From Oscillatoria sp. (GTDB lineage Bacteria > Cyanobacteriota > Cyanobacteriia > Cyanobacteriales > Laspinemataceae), in assembly GCA_011390515.1 (NCBI GenBank), contig JAABSJ010000038.1:1-35209 (forward strand): a DNA stretch of 35,209 nt, in the 5' to 3' direction. Both the position numbers and the translations under genes were made by a program. Shown here piece after piece: positions 7,624 to 17,100 of the stretch. The number at the start of each line of letters is the position of its first letter. Position 1 is the first letter of the stretch. The notes beneath the pieces are model-generated. The model was not told the DNA's origin. It saw only the letters and a program-made list of their open reading frames with translations, and searched no databases.

Positions 7624-9894
7624 TCATCCTGAGACTGCAATAATGCGGGCCAGGAAGAATGCCCAGGTCGTCACAATACCTCCTAAGAGATAGTGAGCAA
7701 CCCCAACCGCACGTCCTTGAATGATACTCAGAGCGCGAGGCTGAATTGCCGGGGCAACTTTCAGTTTGTTATGTGCCCAGACGATGGATTCAATCAGTTC
7801 TTGCCAGTAGCCGCGACCGCTGAACAGGAACATCAGGCTGAATGCCCATACAAAGTGAGCACCGAGGAACAGCAGACCGTAAGCGGATAAGGCAGTTCCG
7901 TAGGATTGAATCACCTGAGAGGCTTGCGCCCACAGGAAGTCGCGCAACCAACCATTAATGGTGATCGAGCCTTGGGCAAAGTTACCGCCGGTAATATGAG
8001 CGACGGTGCCATCGGGAGACACTGCACCCCACACATCGGATTGCATTTTCCAGCTAAAGTGGAAAATCACGATGGAGAGGGAGTTGTACATCCAGAACAG
8101 ACCGAGGAACACATGGTCCCAACCGGAAACTTGACAGGTGCCGCCACGACCGGGGCCGTCGCAAGGGAAGCGGAAGCCGAGTTCGCTCTTATCTGGAATC
8201 AGACGAGAGTTACGGGCAAACAGAACCCCTTTGAGCAGGATTAAAACGGTAACGTGAATGGTGAAAGCGTGGATATGGTGAATCAGGAAGTCTGCGGTAC
8301 CGAGGGTAATCGGCATCATGGCAACCTTTCCACCCACCGCGATCACATCTCCACCGAAGGCAAAACTAGCCGGGGCTAGGGCGTTCGGAGCAGTGCTACC
8401 GGGAGCCAAGAAGTGCAGGTTTTGCACCCATTGGGCAAAGATAGGCTGAAGTTGAATGGCCGAGTCCGAGAACATATCTTGGGGACGACCAAACGCTCTC
8501 ATGGTGTCGTTGTGAACGTACAACCCGAAGCTATGGAAGCCCAGGAACATACAGACCCAGTTCAGGTGAGAGATGATGGCATCACGGTGACGCAGGACGC
8601 GATCGAGCAAGTTGTTGACGTTCTTGGCTGGATCGTAGTCGCGCACCATGAAGATGGATGCGTGAGCACCTGCACCGACAATCAGGAAGCCGCCAATCCA
8701 CATATGGTGGGTGAACAGGGACAACTGAGTTGGGTAGTCGGTGGCGATGTATGGATACGGAGGCATCGCATACATATGATGGGCAACGATGATGCTCAAA
8801 GAACCCATCATTGCGAGGTTAATGGCGAGTTGCGCGTGCCAGGAGGTGGTCAGGATTTCGTAGATACCCTTGTGGCCTTCACCTGTGAAAGGACCTTTAT
8901 GGGCTTCCAGAATTTCCTTCATGCTGTGACCGATGCCCCAGTTGGTCCGGTACATATGGCCTGCGATGATGAACAGAACGGCGATCGCCAAGTGATGGTG
9001 TGCCGTATCCGTCAACCACAAACCGCCGGTTACGGGGTTCAAGCCACCTTTGAAGGTGAGGAAGTCGCTATAAACGCCCCAGTTAAGGGTGAAGAACGGA
9101 ATTACTCCTTTGAAGAATCCCCAATCCACGCTCGGATATAGCTGGGTCATCAAGCTCGGGTTCAAGATGAACTCGTGGGGTAAGGGAATGTCTTTCGCAT
9201 TCACCCCAGAATCCAGGAGCTTGTTGATCGGCAATGAGACGTGAATTTGGTGACCCGCCCAGCCCAAAGAGCCGAGACCGAGTAATCCAGCCAGGTGATG
9301 GTTCATCATCGACTCTACGTTCTGAAACCATTCCAGTTTCGGAGCGCGTTTGTGATAATGGAACCAACCGGCGAACAGCATCAAGGCTGCCATCACCAAT
9401 CCACCGATGGCGGTGCAGTAGAGTTGAAACTCATTGGTGATTCCAGAGGCACGCCACAACTGGAATAAACCAGAGGTGATCTGAATGCCGTGGAATCCAC
9501 CACCAACGTTGGCGTTTAAAATTTCTTGTCCGAAGATCGGCCAGACCACTTGTGCACTGGGTTTAATGCCAGTCGGGTCGGTCAGCCATGCTTCATAGTT
9601 GGAAAATTTGGCACCGTGGAAATAGGCACCGCTTAACCAGATGAAGATGACAGCCAGGTGGCCGAAGTGTGCGCTAAAAATTTTGCGCGATACGTCTTCT
9701 AAATCGCTGGTGTGACTATCGAAATCATGAGCATTAGCGTGCAGGTTCCAAATCCAAGTGGTGGTTTTGGGCCCGCGAGACAAGGTACGGTCAAAGTGAC
9801 CCGGTTTGGCCCACTTCTCGAATGAGGTGGGAACGGGATCTTTATCCACCGTTACCTTGACTTTTGCCTCTCGCTCTGGAGGGCTAATCGTCAT
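7624..9894 (-). CDS. psaA: Photosystem I P700 apoprotein A1 (PsaA)
   Basis: Partner of PsaB in the photosystem I core heterodimer. The start is set at the ATG at 9894 because the family begins [14 protein letters not shown] and this ATG follows GAGAGGAGA; the eight codons upstream (MSRERRVS) are just the ribosome site read through. The product is 756 aa, the usual size. The FX-binding loop [12 protein letters not shown] is present, as are the many membrane helices and conserved His residues. A leader of more than 200 nt precedes it, and psaB follows after 24 nt. Confidence 0.98.
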   Translation of the reverse strand: MTISPPEREAKVKVTVDKDPVPTSFEKWAKPGHFDRTLSRGPKTTTWIWNLHANAHDFDSHTSDLEDVSRKIFSAHFGHLAVIFIWLSGAYFHGAKFSNYEAWLTDPTGIKPSAQVVWPIFGQEILNANVGGGFHGIQITSGLFQLWRASGITNEFQLYCTAIGGLVMAALMLFAGWFHYHKRAPKLEWFQNVESMMNHHLAGLLGLGSLGWAGHQIHVSLPINKLLDSGVNAKDIPLPHEFILNPSLMTQLYPSVDWGFFKGVIPFFTLNWGVYSDFLTFKGGLNPVTGGLWLTDTAHHHLAIAVLFIIAGHMYRTNWGIGHSMKEILEAHKGPFTGEGHKGIYEILTTSWHAQLAINLAMMGSLSIIVAHHMYAMPPYPYIATDYPTQLSLFTHHMWIGGFLIVGAGAHASIFMVRDYDPAKNVNNLLDRVLRHRDAIISHLNWVCMFLGFHSFGLYVHNDTMRAFGRPQDMFSDSAIQLQPIFAQWVQNLHFLAPGSTAPNALAPASFAFGGDVIAVGGKVAMMPITLGTADFLIHHIHAFTIHVTVLILLKGVLFARNSRLIPDKSELGFRFPCDGPGRGGTCQVSGWDHVFLGLFWMYNSLSIVIFHFSWKMQSDVWGAVSPDGTVAHITGGNFAQGSITINGWLRDFLWAQASQVIQSYGTALSAYGLLFLGAHFVWAFSLMFLFSGRGYWQELIESIVWAHNKLKVAPAIQPRALSIIQGRAVGVAHYLLGGIVTTWAFFLARIIAVSG

Positions 9895-10135
9895 CGAGAC
9901 TCTCCTCTCTCTAGACAAGGACCTAATTTACATTCCACCCAAGGTGTTGCTTTGACGCAACGGTTCACTACAAAAGTTGAGTGTTGGGTGGCTTACAACT
10001 TTTTAAAAAACCTTTTAAGGGTTCTTAAGTTTGTTAGTTTAATCCAAACTCGGGATTTTGTGTAGTAACCGCTCTAAAAAACCAGCAAAATGCCGGTCCG
10101 TCGAGCAAGACAACCTTAGTGGCTTCTGTTCGTGC

Positions 10136-10141
10136 ATTATA
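10136..10141 (-). promoter_or_regulatory. Candidate -10 element of psaAB
   Basis: On the minus strand this reads TATAAT exactly. No TTGACA-like box stands 17 bp upstream. The implied transcript start near 10129 would leave a leader of about 235 nt, consistent with the long regulated leaders of cyanobacterial psaAB. The sequence 9895-10135 holds no supported gene. Confidence 0.45.
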
Positions 10142-10170
10142 AGGCTACCTCGGTTATCTGAATGCACTGC

Positions 10171-10188
10171 TTAACAATAATTCAAATT
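10171..10188. promoter_or_regulatory. Weak HLR1-like sequence upstream of psaAB
   Basis: TTAACAAT-AA-TTCAAATT on the plus strand agrees with the HLR1 consensus at 13 of 16 fixed positions. It lies about 42-59 bp upstream of the predicted psaA transcript start but in the opposite orientation to psaA. In AT-rich DNA this level of match can arise by chance. Confidence 0.25.
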
Positions 10189-10300
10189 AGCCACAATTTA
10201 ATGGGCAATTGGCTTTGTGTTTCAAGGTTTTGGGAAAATGTCAAGAGGGTTTGGCATAAATTAACATAACTTAATACTTGGCTGACATCGGTGCTAGGCG

Positions 10301-10483
10301 ATGGAACTGGCGTACAATTGCAAGATGAGGGGATGTCAGGATTTAAGCGGTTTCCAGGGCATTTCAACCGGGGATCGGCTGGTCTGCTTTCACTGCTGCG
10401 ATCGCCTTTCATCTTCCTCATTTGGGCAAATGGCCCATCATTGGTTTTATTTATGGAAAGACTTAACAAGTTTTCATAGTTGA
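10301..10483 (+). CDS. Possible zinc-ribbon-like microprotein
   Basis: A 60-aa frame with two Cys groups, CKMRGC (Cys7, Cys12) and CFHCC (Cys29, Cys32, Cys33), separated by a short loop with GDRL. This resembles small metal-binding ribbons. The ATG has only a weak upstream AGG. It ends 22 nt before the downstream lipoprotein start and may share its transcript. Overlapping frames (10291-10479 plus; 10182-10469 minus) look less protein-like. Without comparison to other genomes this stays tentative. Confidence 0.4.
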   Translation: MELAYNCKMRGCQDLSGFQGISTGDRLVCFHCCDRLSSSSFGQMAHHWFYLWKDLTSFHS

Positions 10484-10505
10484 TTTCATATAGGAGAATT
10501 GCTAA

Positions 10506-11939
10506 GTGTTAGGTATAAATTCCCGATCGCCGATTGTTAAATCGTTAATCTGTGCGATCGCCGCCATCATCCTCCTCTTCGGCTTAGGGGCCTGTAGCGA
10601 TCGCATCGAAGCTCCTCCCAACCTCGAAACCTCCCAAGCCGTCTTCATCGACAGCGAGGCCCAAATCTCGGAAGTTTCTCCCCCCGAAGAAATTCAAAAA
10701 CTCCGACTCGCCTTAGACCAATATCAACCCCAAGTCCAGATATTAAGCCCCAAACCCGGGGAAGTTTTGGACGAGTCCACCGTTGCCGTCCAACTCCAGG
10801 TGCGGGATTTGCCCCTATTTAAAAATCAGGACCTCGGTTTGGGACCCCATCTCCATCTCTTTCTAGACCACCATCCCTATCAAGCCATTTATGACGTTAG
10901 GGAACCGATTGTCTTAACGGACCTCGAACCAGGGACCCACACCCTCCGAGTCTTCGCCTCCCGTCCCTGGCATGAAAGTTTTAAAAATGAAGGGGCCTAC
11001 GCCCAAACCACCTTTCACCTGTTTGCCCCCAGCGAAGACAATCAACCGGATCCCACCAAAGCCCTGCTCACCTACAGCCGTCCCAAAGGCAGTTATGGTG
11101 CGGAACCGATTATGCTGGACTTCTACTTGACCAATGCGCCCTTGCACTTCGTCGCCCAAGAAAATGCTACGGATGAAATTGCCGACTGGCGGATTCGGGT
11201 GACGATTAATGGAGAAAGCTTTGTCCTTGATCGCTGGGACCCGATTTATCTGAAAGGATTTAAGAAAGGGAAAAACTGGGTCAAAGTGGAATTCCTGGAT
11301 GAGAAGGGGAATCCGGTCAACAATGAATTTAATACGACTGTCCAGGCGATCGACTATCAACCGAAGGGCAAAGACACCCTATCGCGGTTAGTTCGGGGGG
11401 ACCTGAAAGCAGAAAAGGCGATCGTTATTGTAGACCCCACCTATAACCCACCTCCAGAACCCATAGCTGAACCTACACCGGAACCCATAGCTGAACCCAT
11501 AGCTGAACCCACACCGGAACCCACACCGGAACCCACACCGGAACCTACACCGGAACCGACACCGGAACCTGAGTCCCTGCTGCCCCTACCTGAACCGGAA
11601 GAGATGCCGGTAGAAGTGGTCCCCGAGGAGTTTATGCCGATGCCGGAGACGGTGGCCCCAGCACCCACGGAAGAATCAGCGGAACTGGTCCCCGAGGAAG
11701 TCCAACCGGAACTGGAAGTGGTGGAACCGGCTGAAGAACCTGTGAGGCGATCGCGATGGGATCAACTGCGCGATCGCTTCCGTCGTTCCACACCCGAACC
11801 TGCCACCTCCGTAGTTCCGGAACCGCAATCTGTACCAGAAGTGATATCAGAACCGAGTGAGACAGAACCTATAGAACTCACCCCCGAACCGGCCCCAACG
11901 GAAAGTGAGGTAGAGGTCACCCTCCAACCCATTGAATAA
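10506..11939 (+). CDS. Lipoprotein with Pro/Glu-rich linker, function unknown
   Basis: Exported protein of 477 aa. A signal peptide with a classic lipobox (LGAC, Cys30) predicts a lipid-anchored envelope protein. Residues about 60-180 form a folded domain with ILSPKPGEVL, LGPHLHLFLDHHPY and EPGTHTLRVFASRPWHES, the pattern of a beta-rich His-containing domain; residues 190-300 form another. From about 315 the chain is a Pro/Glu repeat (TPEP, AEP units) followed by an acidic tail with one basic patch (RRSRWDQLRDRFRRS). The start is GTG behind AGGAGAATTGCTAA. A strong terminator follows. The linker could span peptidoglycan; no enzymatic motif is recognised. Confidence 0.8.
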   Translation: MLGINSRSPIVKSLICAIAAIILLFGLGACSDRIEAPPNLETSQAVFIDSEAQISEVSPPEEIQKLRLALDQYQPQVQILSPKPGEVLDESTVAVQLQVRDLPLFKNQDLGLGPHLHLFLDHHPYQAIYDVREPIVLTDLEPGTHTLRVFASRPWHESFKNEGAYAQTTFHLFAPSEDNQPDPTKALLTYSRPKGSYGAEPIMLDFYLTNAPLHFVAQENATDEIADWRIRVTINGESFVLDRWDPIYLKGFKKGKNWVKVEFLDEKGNPVNNEFNTTVQAIDYQPKGKDTLSRLVRGDLKAEKAIVIVDPTYNPPPEPIAEPTPEPIAEPIAEPTPEPTPEPTPEPTPEPTPEPESLLPLPEPEEMPVEVVPEEFMPMPETVAPAPTEESAELVPEEVQPELEVVEPAEEPVRRSRWDQLRDRFRRSTPEPATSVVPEPQSVPEVISEPSETEPIELTPEPAPTESEVEVTLQPIE

Positions 11940-11959
11940 CCGGCAGTTGAACTATATAC

Positions 11960-11985
11960 AAAAAGCCCGCTTAAGCGGGCTTTTT
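11960..11985 (+). terminator. Terminator after the lipoprotein gene
   Basis: A perfect 26-nt palindrome, AAAAAGCCCGCTT then AAGCGGGCTTTTT, begins about 20 nt after the stop codon and ends in five T residues. It is a textbook intrinsic terminator. Confidence 0.9.
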
Positions 11986-12056
11986 CATAGAGTCGAGTGA
12001 GGAACCAGGTTTCTAGCCCAAATTTAGGCAAACCATCAAAGGTTCAGTCGTGAGAC

Positions 12057-12365
12057 AGTGTTTGAATGGTTAGTGTTCTCTCGTCTGGGGCATCCTGTTA
12101 TGATGCAACACCGGCCTCGGCTAGAATGGATTAAGGGTGATTATTTTGGAGGCATTTGTCATTAATCTTGCAGTCCGGTGATTCTTCAGTCGCTATCCCC
12201 GTCACATTTGAGACAAGTAGCGTTTCTCATGTCCATAAGGAATACGCCCTCACCCCAAACCCCTCTCCCAGAACGGGAGAGGGGCTTTGAAAAGTACATG
12301 ATGAGTCCACCGAACCGCTAAGAGATGAATTTCACACATTCAAACACTTGACAAAATGCCTCCAA
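12057..12365. repeat. Crossed inverted repeats flanking a MITE-like copy
   Basis: AGTGTTTGAATG (12057-12068) is the reverse complement of 12337-12348, and TTGGAGGCATTTGTCA (12146-12161) is the reverse complement of 12349-12365 apart from one extra base. The order is A, B, A', B', so the pairs interlock rather than nest. The MITE-like copy 2 lies between them. No gene is seen. Confidence 0.55.
12215..12323 (-). mobile_element. MITE-like element, copy 2 (reverse orientation)
   Basis: The block matches the reverse complement of 3148-3257 along most of its length, including TTCTCAT.TCCATAAGG and the CCCTCTCCC..GGGAGAGGG hairpin. Its ends are decayed (TAGCGTTTC on the left, GAACCGCTA on the right), so this copy looks older or defective. 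Limits are approximate. Confidence 0.65.
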
Positions 12366-13232
12366 GTCAAAGAGTCATCAAAACAATGATAGACAAAAAC
12401 TGCTGGGGTGTTTGCAGACCATTATTTAATTAAATAAAAAACCTTTTCAAGGTCTAGTTTAGTCTAATTACGGTAAAATAAAACGACATGACTTTTGCTT
12501 TTTATAGCGTGATTCATCTTGACTAGAATGACTAGATTCAAGGAATGAGCCAAGGGAGTGGTAAATTACCACAATTTGCCTAGATTAGCCGCCCATTGTT
12601 TGGCTAATATCTTGTTAATTGAATCGGGGTAATGAGGCAACTGTTCGGGTAAACCGAAGCGCTTTCTGAGCTGTGGTGTGGGGGGCAGCATGGCCTAATT
12701 TGTTCGCCATATTATAGCATATTTATATCTAAAATTATTAAACTTTTAGTATTTTTGTGAATCAACCTGTAAGGGAATTGATTGGGCTGAGTTTTCATCT
12801 CAAACCGCAAGGGAGAACAGAGCTAGATCCGTAAAAATACTGAAGCCAGTAGTCGATGGTGGGAGTTACAATGAAAGAAGGGGTTTATAGGGGGGAAATT
12901 ATCCTTGAGTCTCTTGAGGTGGGTCTCAAATCATTTATAAAATTCGGCACTTTGTTAATACCCCAGGGAGTGAACGAAGGGTCGATACTAGAAGGGATAC
13001 CCTGTACTTTCACTGGATCCGCTAACCCGGATCCCAAAGAGGGCGAATAGGCCCTGACTGGATGAAGTTTTCCCCCAAGGGATTGAAAGTTATGCCCAAG
13101 CTTCAAACCGGAACAGAGTCAGATAGGGGTTGTCTGAAAATTTACACCCTGATCAGTAGGAAATCTACACCGCAGTTAGGTTAAAAGGGCAGAGTCTAGC
13201 TATATCTTGAGTTGTAAATTCTAAATTTCGTA
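12366..13232. other. Long intergenic stretch without a supported gene
   Basis: It is AT-rich around 12420-12520 and 12700-12760. Short frames (12856-13050 plus, 12885-13106 minus) overlap each other and lack ribosome sites or protein-like composition. A small hairpin GGATCC..GGATCC lies near 13015-13034. The purpose of this roughly 870-bp stretch is not visible from sequence alone. Confidence 0.5.
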
Positions 13233-13261
13233 TTGACGATCCCAATAATTATTGGCATAAC
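13233..13261 (+). promoter_or_regulatory. Promoter with palindromic operator-like spacer
   Basis: TTGACG (13233-13238), a 17-bp spacer and CATAAC (13256-13261) form a sigma70-type promoter. The spacer contains the perfect 14-bp palindrome CCAATAATTATTGG (13242-13255), placed where a bound regulator would block RNA polymerase. Transcription would start near 13268, about 120 nt before the DUF928 gene, and would cover the four-gene operon. Confidence 0.5.
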
Positions 13262-13306
13262 AGAAAGGGTGGCTTTTATTACCCGTATTAAAGCAGGCTC
13301 GACAAT

Positions 13307-13322
13307 CTTCCCCTAGGGGAAG
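13307..13322. repeat. 16-bp perfect palindrome in the leader
   Basis: CTTCCCCTAGGGGAAG lies in the predicted leader of the DUF928 gene. It could be a regulator site or an RNA hairpin; there is no T run to suggest termination. Confidence 0.45.
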
Positions 13323-13389
13323 TGGTTGTTAGAAGTGGGTGTTAGGGGCGATCGCGATTATTTGATTAGATGAAGGGAGCTTCCGTATT

Positions 13390-14193
13390 ATGTTTTGGAA
13401 CAAATCGTTACAACAAGTTACCACATTTTCAGTGGCGTTATGTTTGGGAATGGTAATGAGTCCGGGCCTGAATTTGCAGGCGAAGGCCCAAACTGAACCT
13501 GATTCCCTCTCTCCCGCTACTGCTGGTCCGTGGTTACTCAGTCAATCATTCAATCCTCCTGATCGCGGTGCGCCACAACGGACGGCAGAAGGGGGCACTA
13601 GAGGCTGTGGAACCTATCGATCGGGCCAAAAACCTTTGACGGCGTTAACGCCAGGTGATGCGATGCCCTTGACTTTGGCGGAGCATCCCACATTTTACTG
13701 GTATGTGCCCACATCAGGCCCCCAAACCTTAGAGTTTGAATTAGTCGAGGGGGATAATGAGGAGAATGTGGTTTATCAAGCCAAAATCCAGATTCCCCAA
13801 GGGGGGATTATTAGTCACAGTTTACCTGTGGATGATACGACAACCCTTAATCCGGGGAAAAGTTATCATTGGTACTTAAAAATGGTCTGCGATGCGAGCG
13901 ATCGCACTGGGGATATTGTCGTGGATGGCTGGATCGAACGAGTGGAACCGGATGAAACCATCGCCCTAGCACTCAAAAATGCCAAAACACCGAGCAGTCG
14001 GGTTGCGATCTATGCTCGGGAAGGGATTTGGCATGATGCTCTAAACATTCTGGCTCAAATGCGCCGGGATAATCCCGAGGATACCGTCCTGTTTGCCCGG
14101 TGGCAAGAGTTTCTTAATTCTGTGGAATTGGGGGACTTCGCAACCGAACCCCTTGTCGATGCGGTAGATGCGACTCAAATCAGTCAGGAGTAA
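13390..14193 (+). CDS. DUF928 family exported protein
   Basis: A 267-aa secreted or periplasmic protein. The signal peptide runs to about residue 34 (cleavage after AKA). The body matches DUF928: a Gly/Arg-rich TRGCGTYR segment, ALTPGDAMPLTLAEHPTFYWYVP, a beta-rich middle, LNPGKSYHWYLKMVCD, and a C-terminal helical part (ALKNAKTPSSRVAIYAREGIWHDALNILAQMRR). The ATG has GGAG about ten bases upstream. It ends four bases before the start of the haemagglutinin-CHAT gene, so the two are translationally close. DUF928 genes are known neighbours of CHAT, haemagglutinin and CHASE2 genes in cyanobacteria; the molecular function is unknown. Confidence 0.88.
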   Translation: MFWNKSLQQVTTFSVALCLGMVMSPGLNLQAKAQTEPDSLSPATAGPWLLSQSFNPPDRGAPQRTAEGGTRGCGTYRSGQKPLTALTPGDAMPLTLAEHPTFYWYVPTSGPQTLEFELVEGDNEENVVYQAKIQIPQGGIISHSLPVDDTTTLNPGKSYHWYLKMVCDASDRTGDIVVDGWIERVEPDETIALALKNAKTPSSRVAIYAREGIWHDALNILAQMRRDNPEDTVLFARWQEFLNSVELGDFATEPLVDAVDATQISQE

Positions 14194-14197
14194 TGGC

Positions 14198-17100
14198 ATG
14201 AAGTCATCATGGGTAATGGGCCCTTGCACCCTATTGGCCGTAGTTTGTTGGTGGGGCGTTTTCCTAGAAGTGGGAAGGACTCAATCGATAATTCCCGCTG
14301 TGGATGGAACCGGGACCCAAGTTACCCATGATGGCGATCGCATTGATATCCAGGGGGGCAGTACCTCCGGTGATGGCGCCAATCTCTTCCACAGTTTCGA
14401 TCGCTTTGGTTTAGACGCGGGTCAAACCGCTAACTTTTTGGCGAATCCCGACATCCAGAATATCTTCACTCGGGTTGTCGGGGGTAACCCTTCTCTGATT
14501 CAGGGTCTGCTACAAGTCAGCGGCAGCCACTCCAATCTATACTTAATCAACCCCGCAGGCATCCTCTTCGGTCCTACCGCTCAGTTAAACCTCACGGGGT
14601 CCTTTTTTGCGACCACTGCCAACTCCCTCGGATTTAACTCGGGAGCGAGTTTTGATATATTGGGAACCTCTTCCTATCACAGCCTCACCGGGTCCCCCAA
14701 TCAGTTTGATTTTACTCAATCTCAGGGCGGGAGTATTGTCAATGCCGGAGATTTGAGCGTCGGGTTTGGGGAAAATATTACCCTGATGGGGGGAACCGTC
14801 CTGAATACGGGCACCTTAACCGCCCCTGGGGGCAACATTACCATCGCCAGTGTCCCAGGACCCCATCGCGTCCGCTTGTCTCAGGAAGGAATGCTGCTAA
14901 GTCTGGAATTCCAGGCGATCGCCCCTAGGGCCGAAACGGGAATTTCCCCACTACAGTTACCCCAACTCCTCACGGAAGGAAATCTCACTCAGGGACACGC
15001 CCGAGGTGCCGTGGTGAATCCTGATGGCACGATTACCCTAACGGGTTCAAATTTATCCTGGTCCCCAGATCCGGGAACCACAATTGTCAGCGGTGAGATT
15101 TCCGTTGCCGATGGGGTGCAAACTGGGGGAACCGTCACGATTTTAGGGGAAAAAATTGGGGCGATCGCCTCAACTCTCGATGCTTCTGGGGGCAATGGCG
15201 GAGGCGAAGTCTATCTCGGGGGGGATTTCCAAGGCGGAAATCGATTGCCTAGTGCCGATCGCACCTTAATTACTCCCGATTCGACCATTCGAGTGGATGC
15301 CCTGAGTACCGGGAACGGGGGCCGTGCTATTATTTGGAGCGATCGCGTCACCGGATTCTATGGCAACATTAGCGCCCGAGGCGGGTCCAACCCCTTTGCT
15401 CCCTCCCAAAATGGCGGATTTGTAGAAGTTTCCGGCAAAGAACACCTGATTTTTGAGGGCATCGTTGATGTCAGTGCCACCCACGGAATTTCCGGAACCC
15501 TGCTCCTCGACCCCTTAAATATTATCATTTCTAATGATGAGGATAATGATGAGGATAATGATGATGATGATCCATCCAATATCGCGGATTTACTGCCGGA
15601 AATTTTAGCGGGTGACGACGATGAATTTGCCGACGAAACTATTACCATTTCTGCCGAAACCCTGCAAAATCAAAGCGGGAATATCATCCTAGAAGCCACG
15701 AATGATATTGAAATTGCCAATAATGTTTCCCTCGAATTTATCCCCGGGGAAACCATTGTATTTCGGGCGGATGCTGACAACGAAGGAACCGGCGCTTTTG
15801 TGATGAATCCATCCAGCCAGATCCGGGCTCAAGGGCGAGATATTGAGATCTTTGGAGCGAATATCACGGTTTCCACTATCGATACCTCCGCAGAAGGGGA
15901 TGGGGGAAATATCTCCCTCACCAGTAGCGATGGCAATATTCAAGCTCGTGAGCTAATTTCCCAGTCTACGGGTTCGGGGACGGGGGGAGATATTACCCTA
16001 GATGCGAGAGAAACTGGGGCGATCGACATCGGTACAGGCAACGGGATTTTAGATGCCTCTTCCGCCTCTGGGGATGGGGGGACAATCCGCCTGACCACTG
16101 AAACCGGGGATATTACGACCCGCACGATCCTTGCCAACTCCGATGGGGAGGGAACCGGGGGAGAGATTAGTCTCAACGCAGGCGGGGATGGCAACATCAT
16201 TATCGAAACTGGAAATGCAACAATTGATGCGTCTTCGGCATCCGGAGATGGGGGGATAATCGAGCTGAATACTGATGGCGGAGATATCACAACTCAGGAC
16301 CTGTCCACGGATTCTAATGAGACGGCAGGAACCATTACCCTGGATGCCAGCACGGGAACCCTGCGCTTGCGAGGCAACATCAACACGAACAATCTCAATG
16401 TGAGGGCTGATGCGATTGAGGCAACGGGCAACAGTTCCGCGACTGGGCGAGGAAGATTGGTCATAGAACCGGGTTCCGCAGATAGAAATGTGGCGATCGC
16501 CCCGACGGCCAATAACCAACCCGATGACACCTTGACCTTACGCAGCAACCTGTTGGAAGCTCTCACAAATGGATTTGATTCGATTGTCATTGGCAGGTCT
16601 GATAGTACCGGGAATATCACATTATACAATGAATTTGACTTTAATGCGCCGGTAACGATCGCAGGTGGAGAGACGCTCACGGGTCCCAACCAAAATACCA
16701 GATGGACTCTCACCGGCCCTGGCATCGGCACTCTCAGCGGCTATCCCAACGGCATGAGGTTTGAAAATATTGAAAACTTGACTGGCGGCAGTGCCAGTGA
16801 TACGTTTGTCTTTCGCGACGGGGCGCGCTTTGGCAGACTCGATGGTGCCGGAGGAAGCGATCGCCTGGATTATTCCGATTATACTGGGGACGTTACCGTT
16901 GATCTCCCCGAGAATATCGCCACGGGGACGAGCGGTGCTTTTAACATTGAAAATGTCACCCTGCCGGATCAGGAAGAACCTGAACCCGTACCGGAGCCAG
17001 AAGAAAATGAACCCCCTCCACCCCCAGCGAATGAGAACGAGGAGGACAACTCTTTTACCCCGGTGATCCAACCGGCCCCCAACATCGACCCCCTGCCATT

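Noticed and set aside
5782-9440. Long plus-strand open frames opposite psaA and psaB (for example 8413-9141)
   Set aside because: They are antisense shadows of highly conserved photosystem genes with no ribosome sites or protein-like features.
12856-13106. Overlapping short frames on both strands
   Set aside because: They overlap each other in opposite orientation and neither has a ribosome site or protein-like pattern.
15266-17071. Several minus-strand frames inside the haemagglutinin-CHAT gene
   Set aside because: They mirror the Gly-rich repeat codons of the real gene and have odd Ser/Pro-rich compositions.
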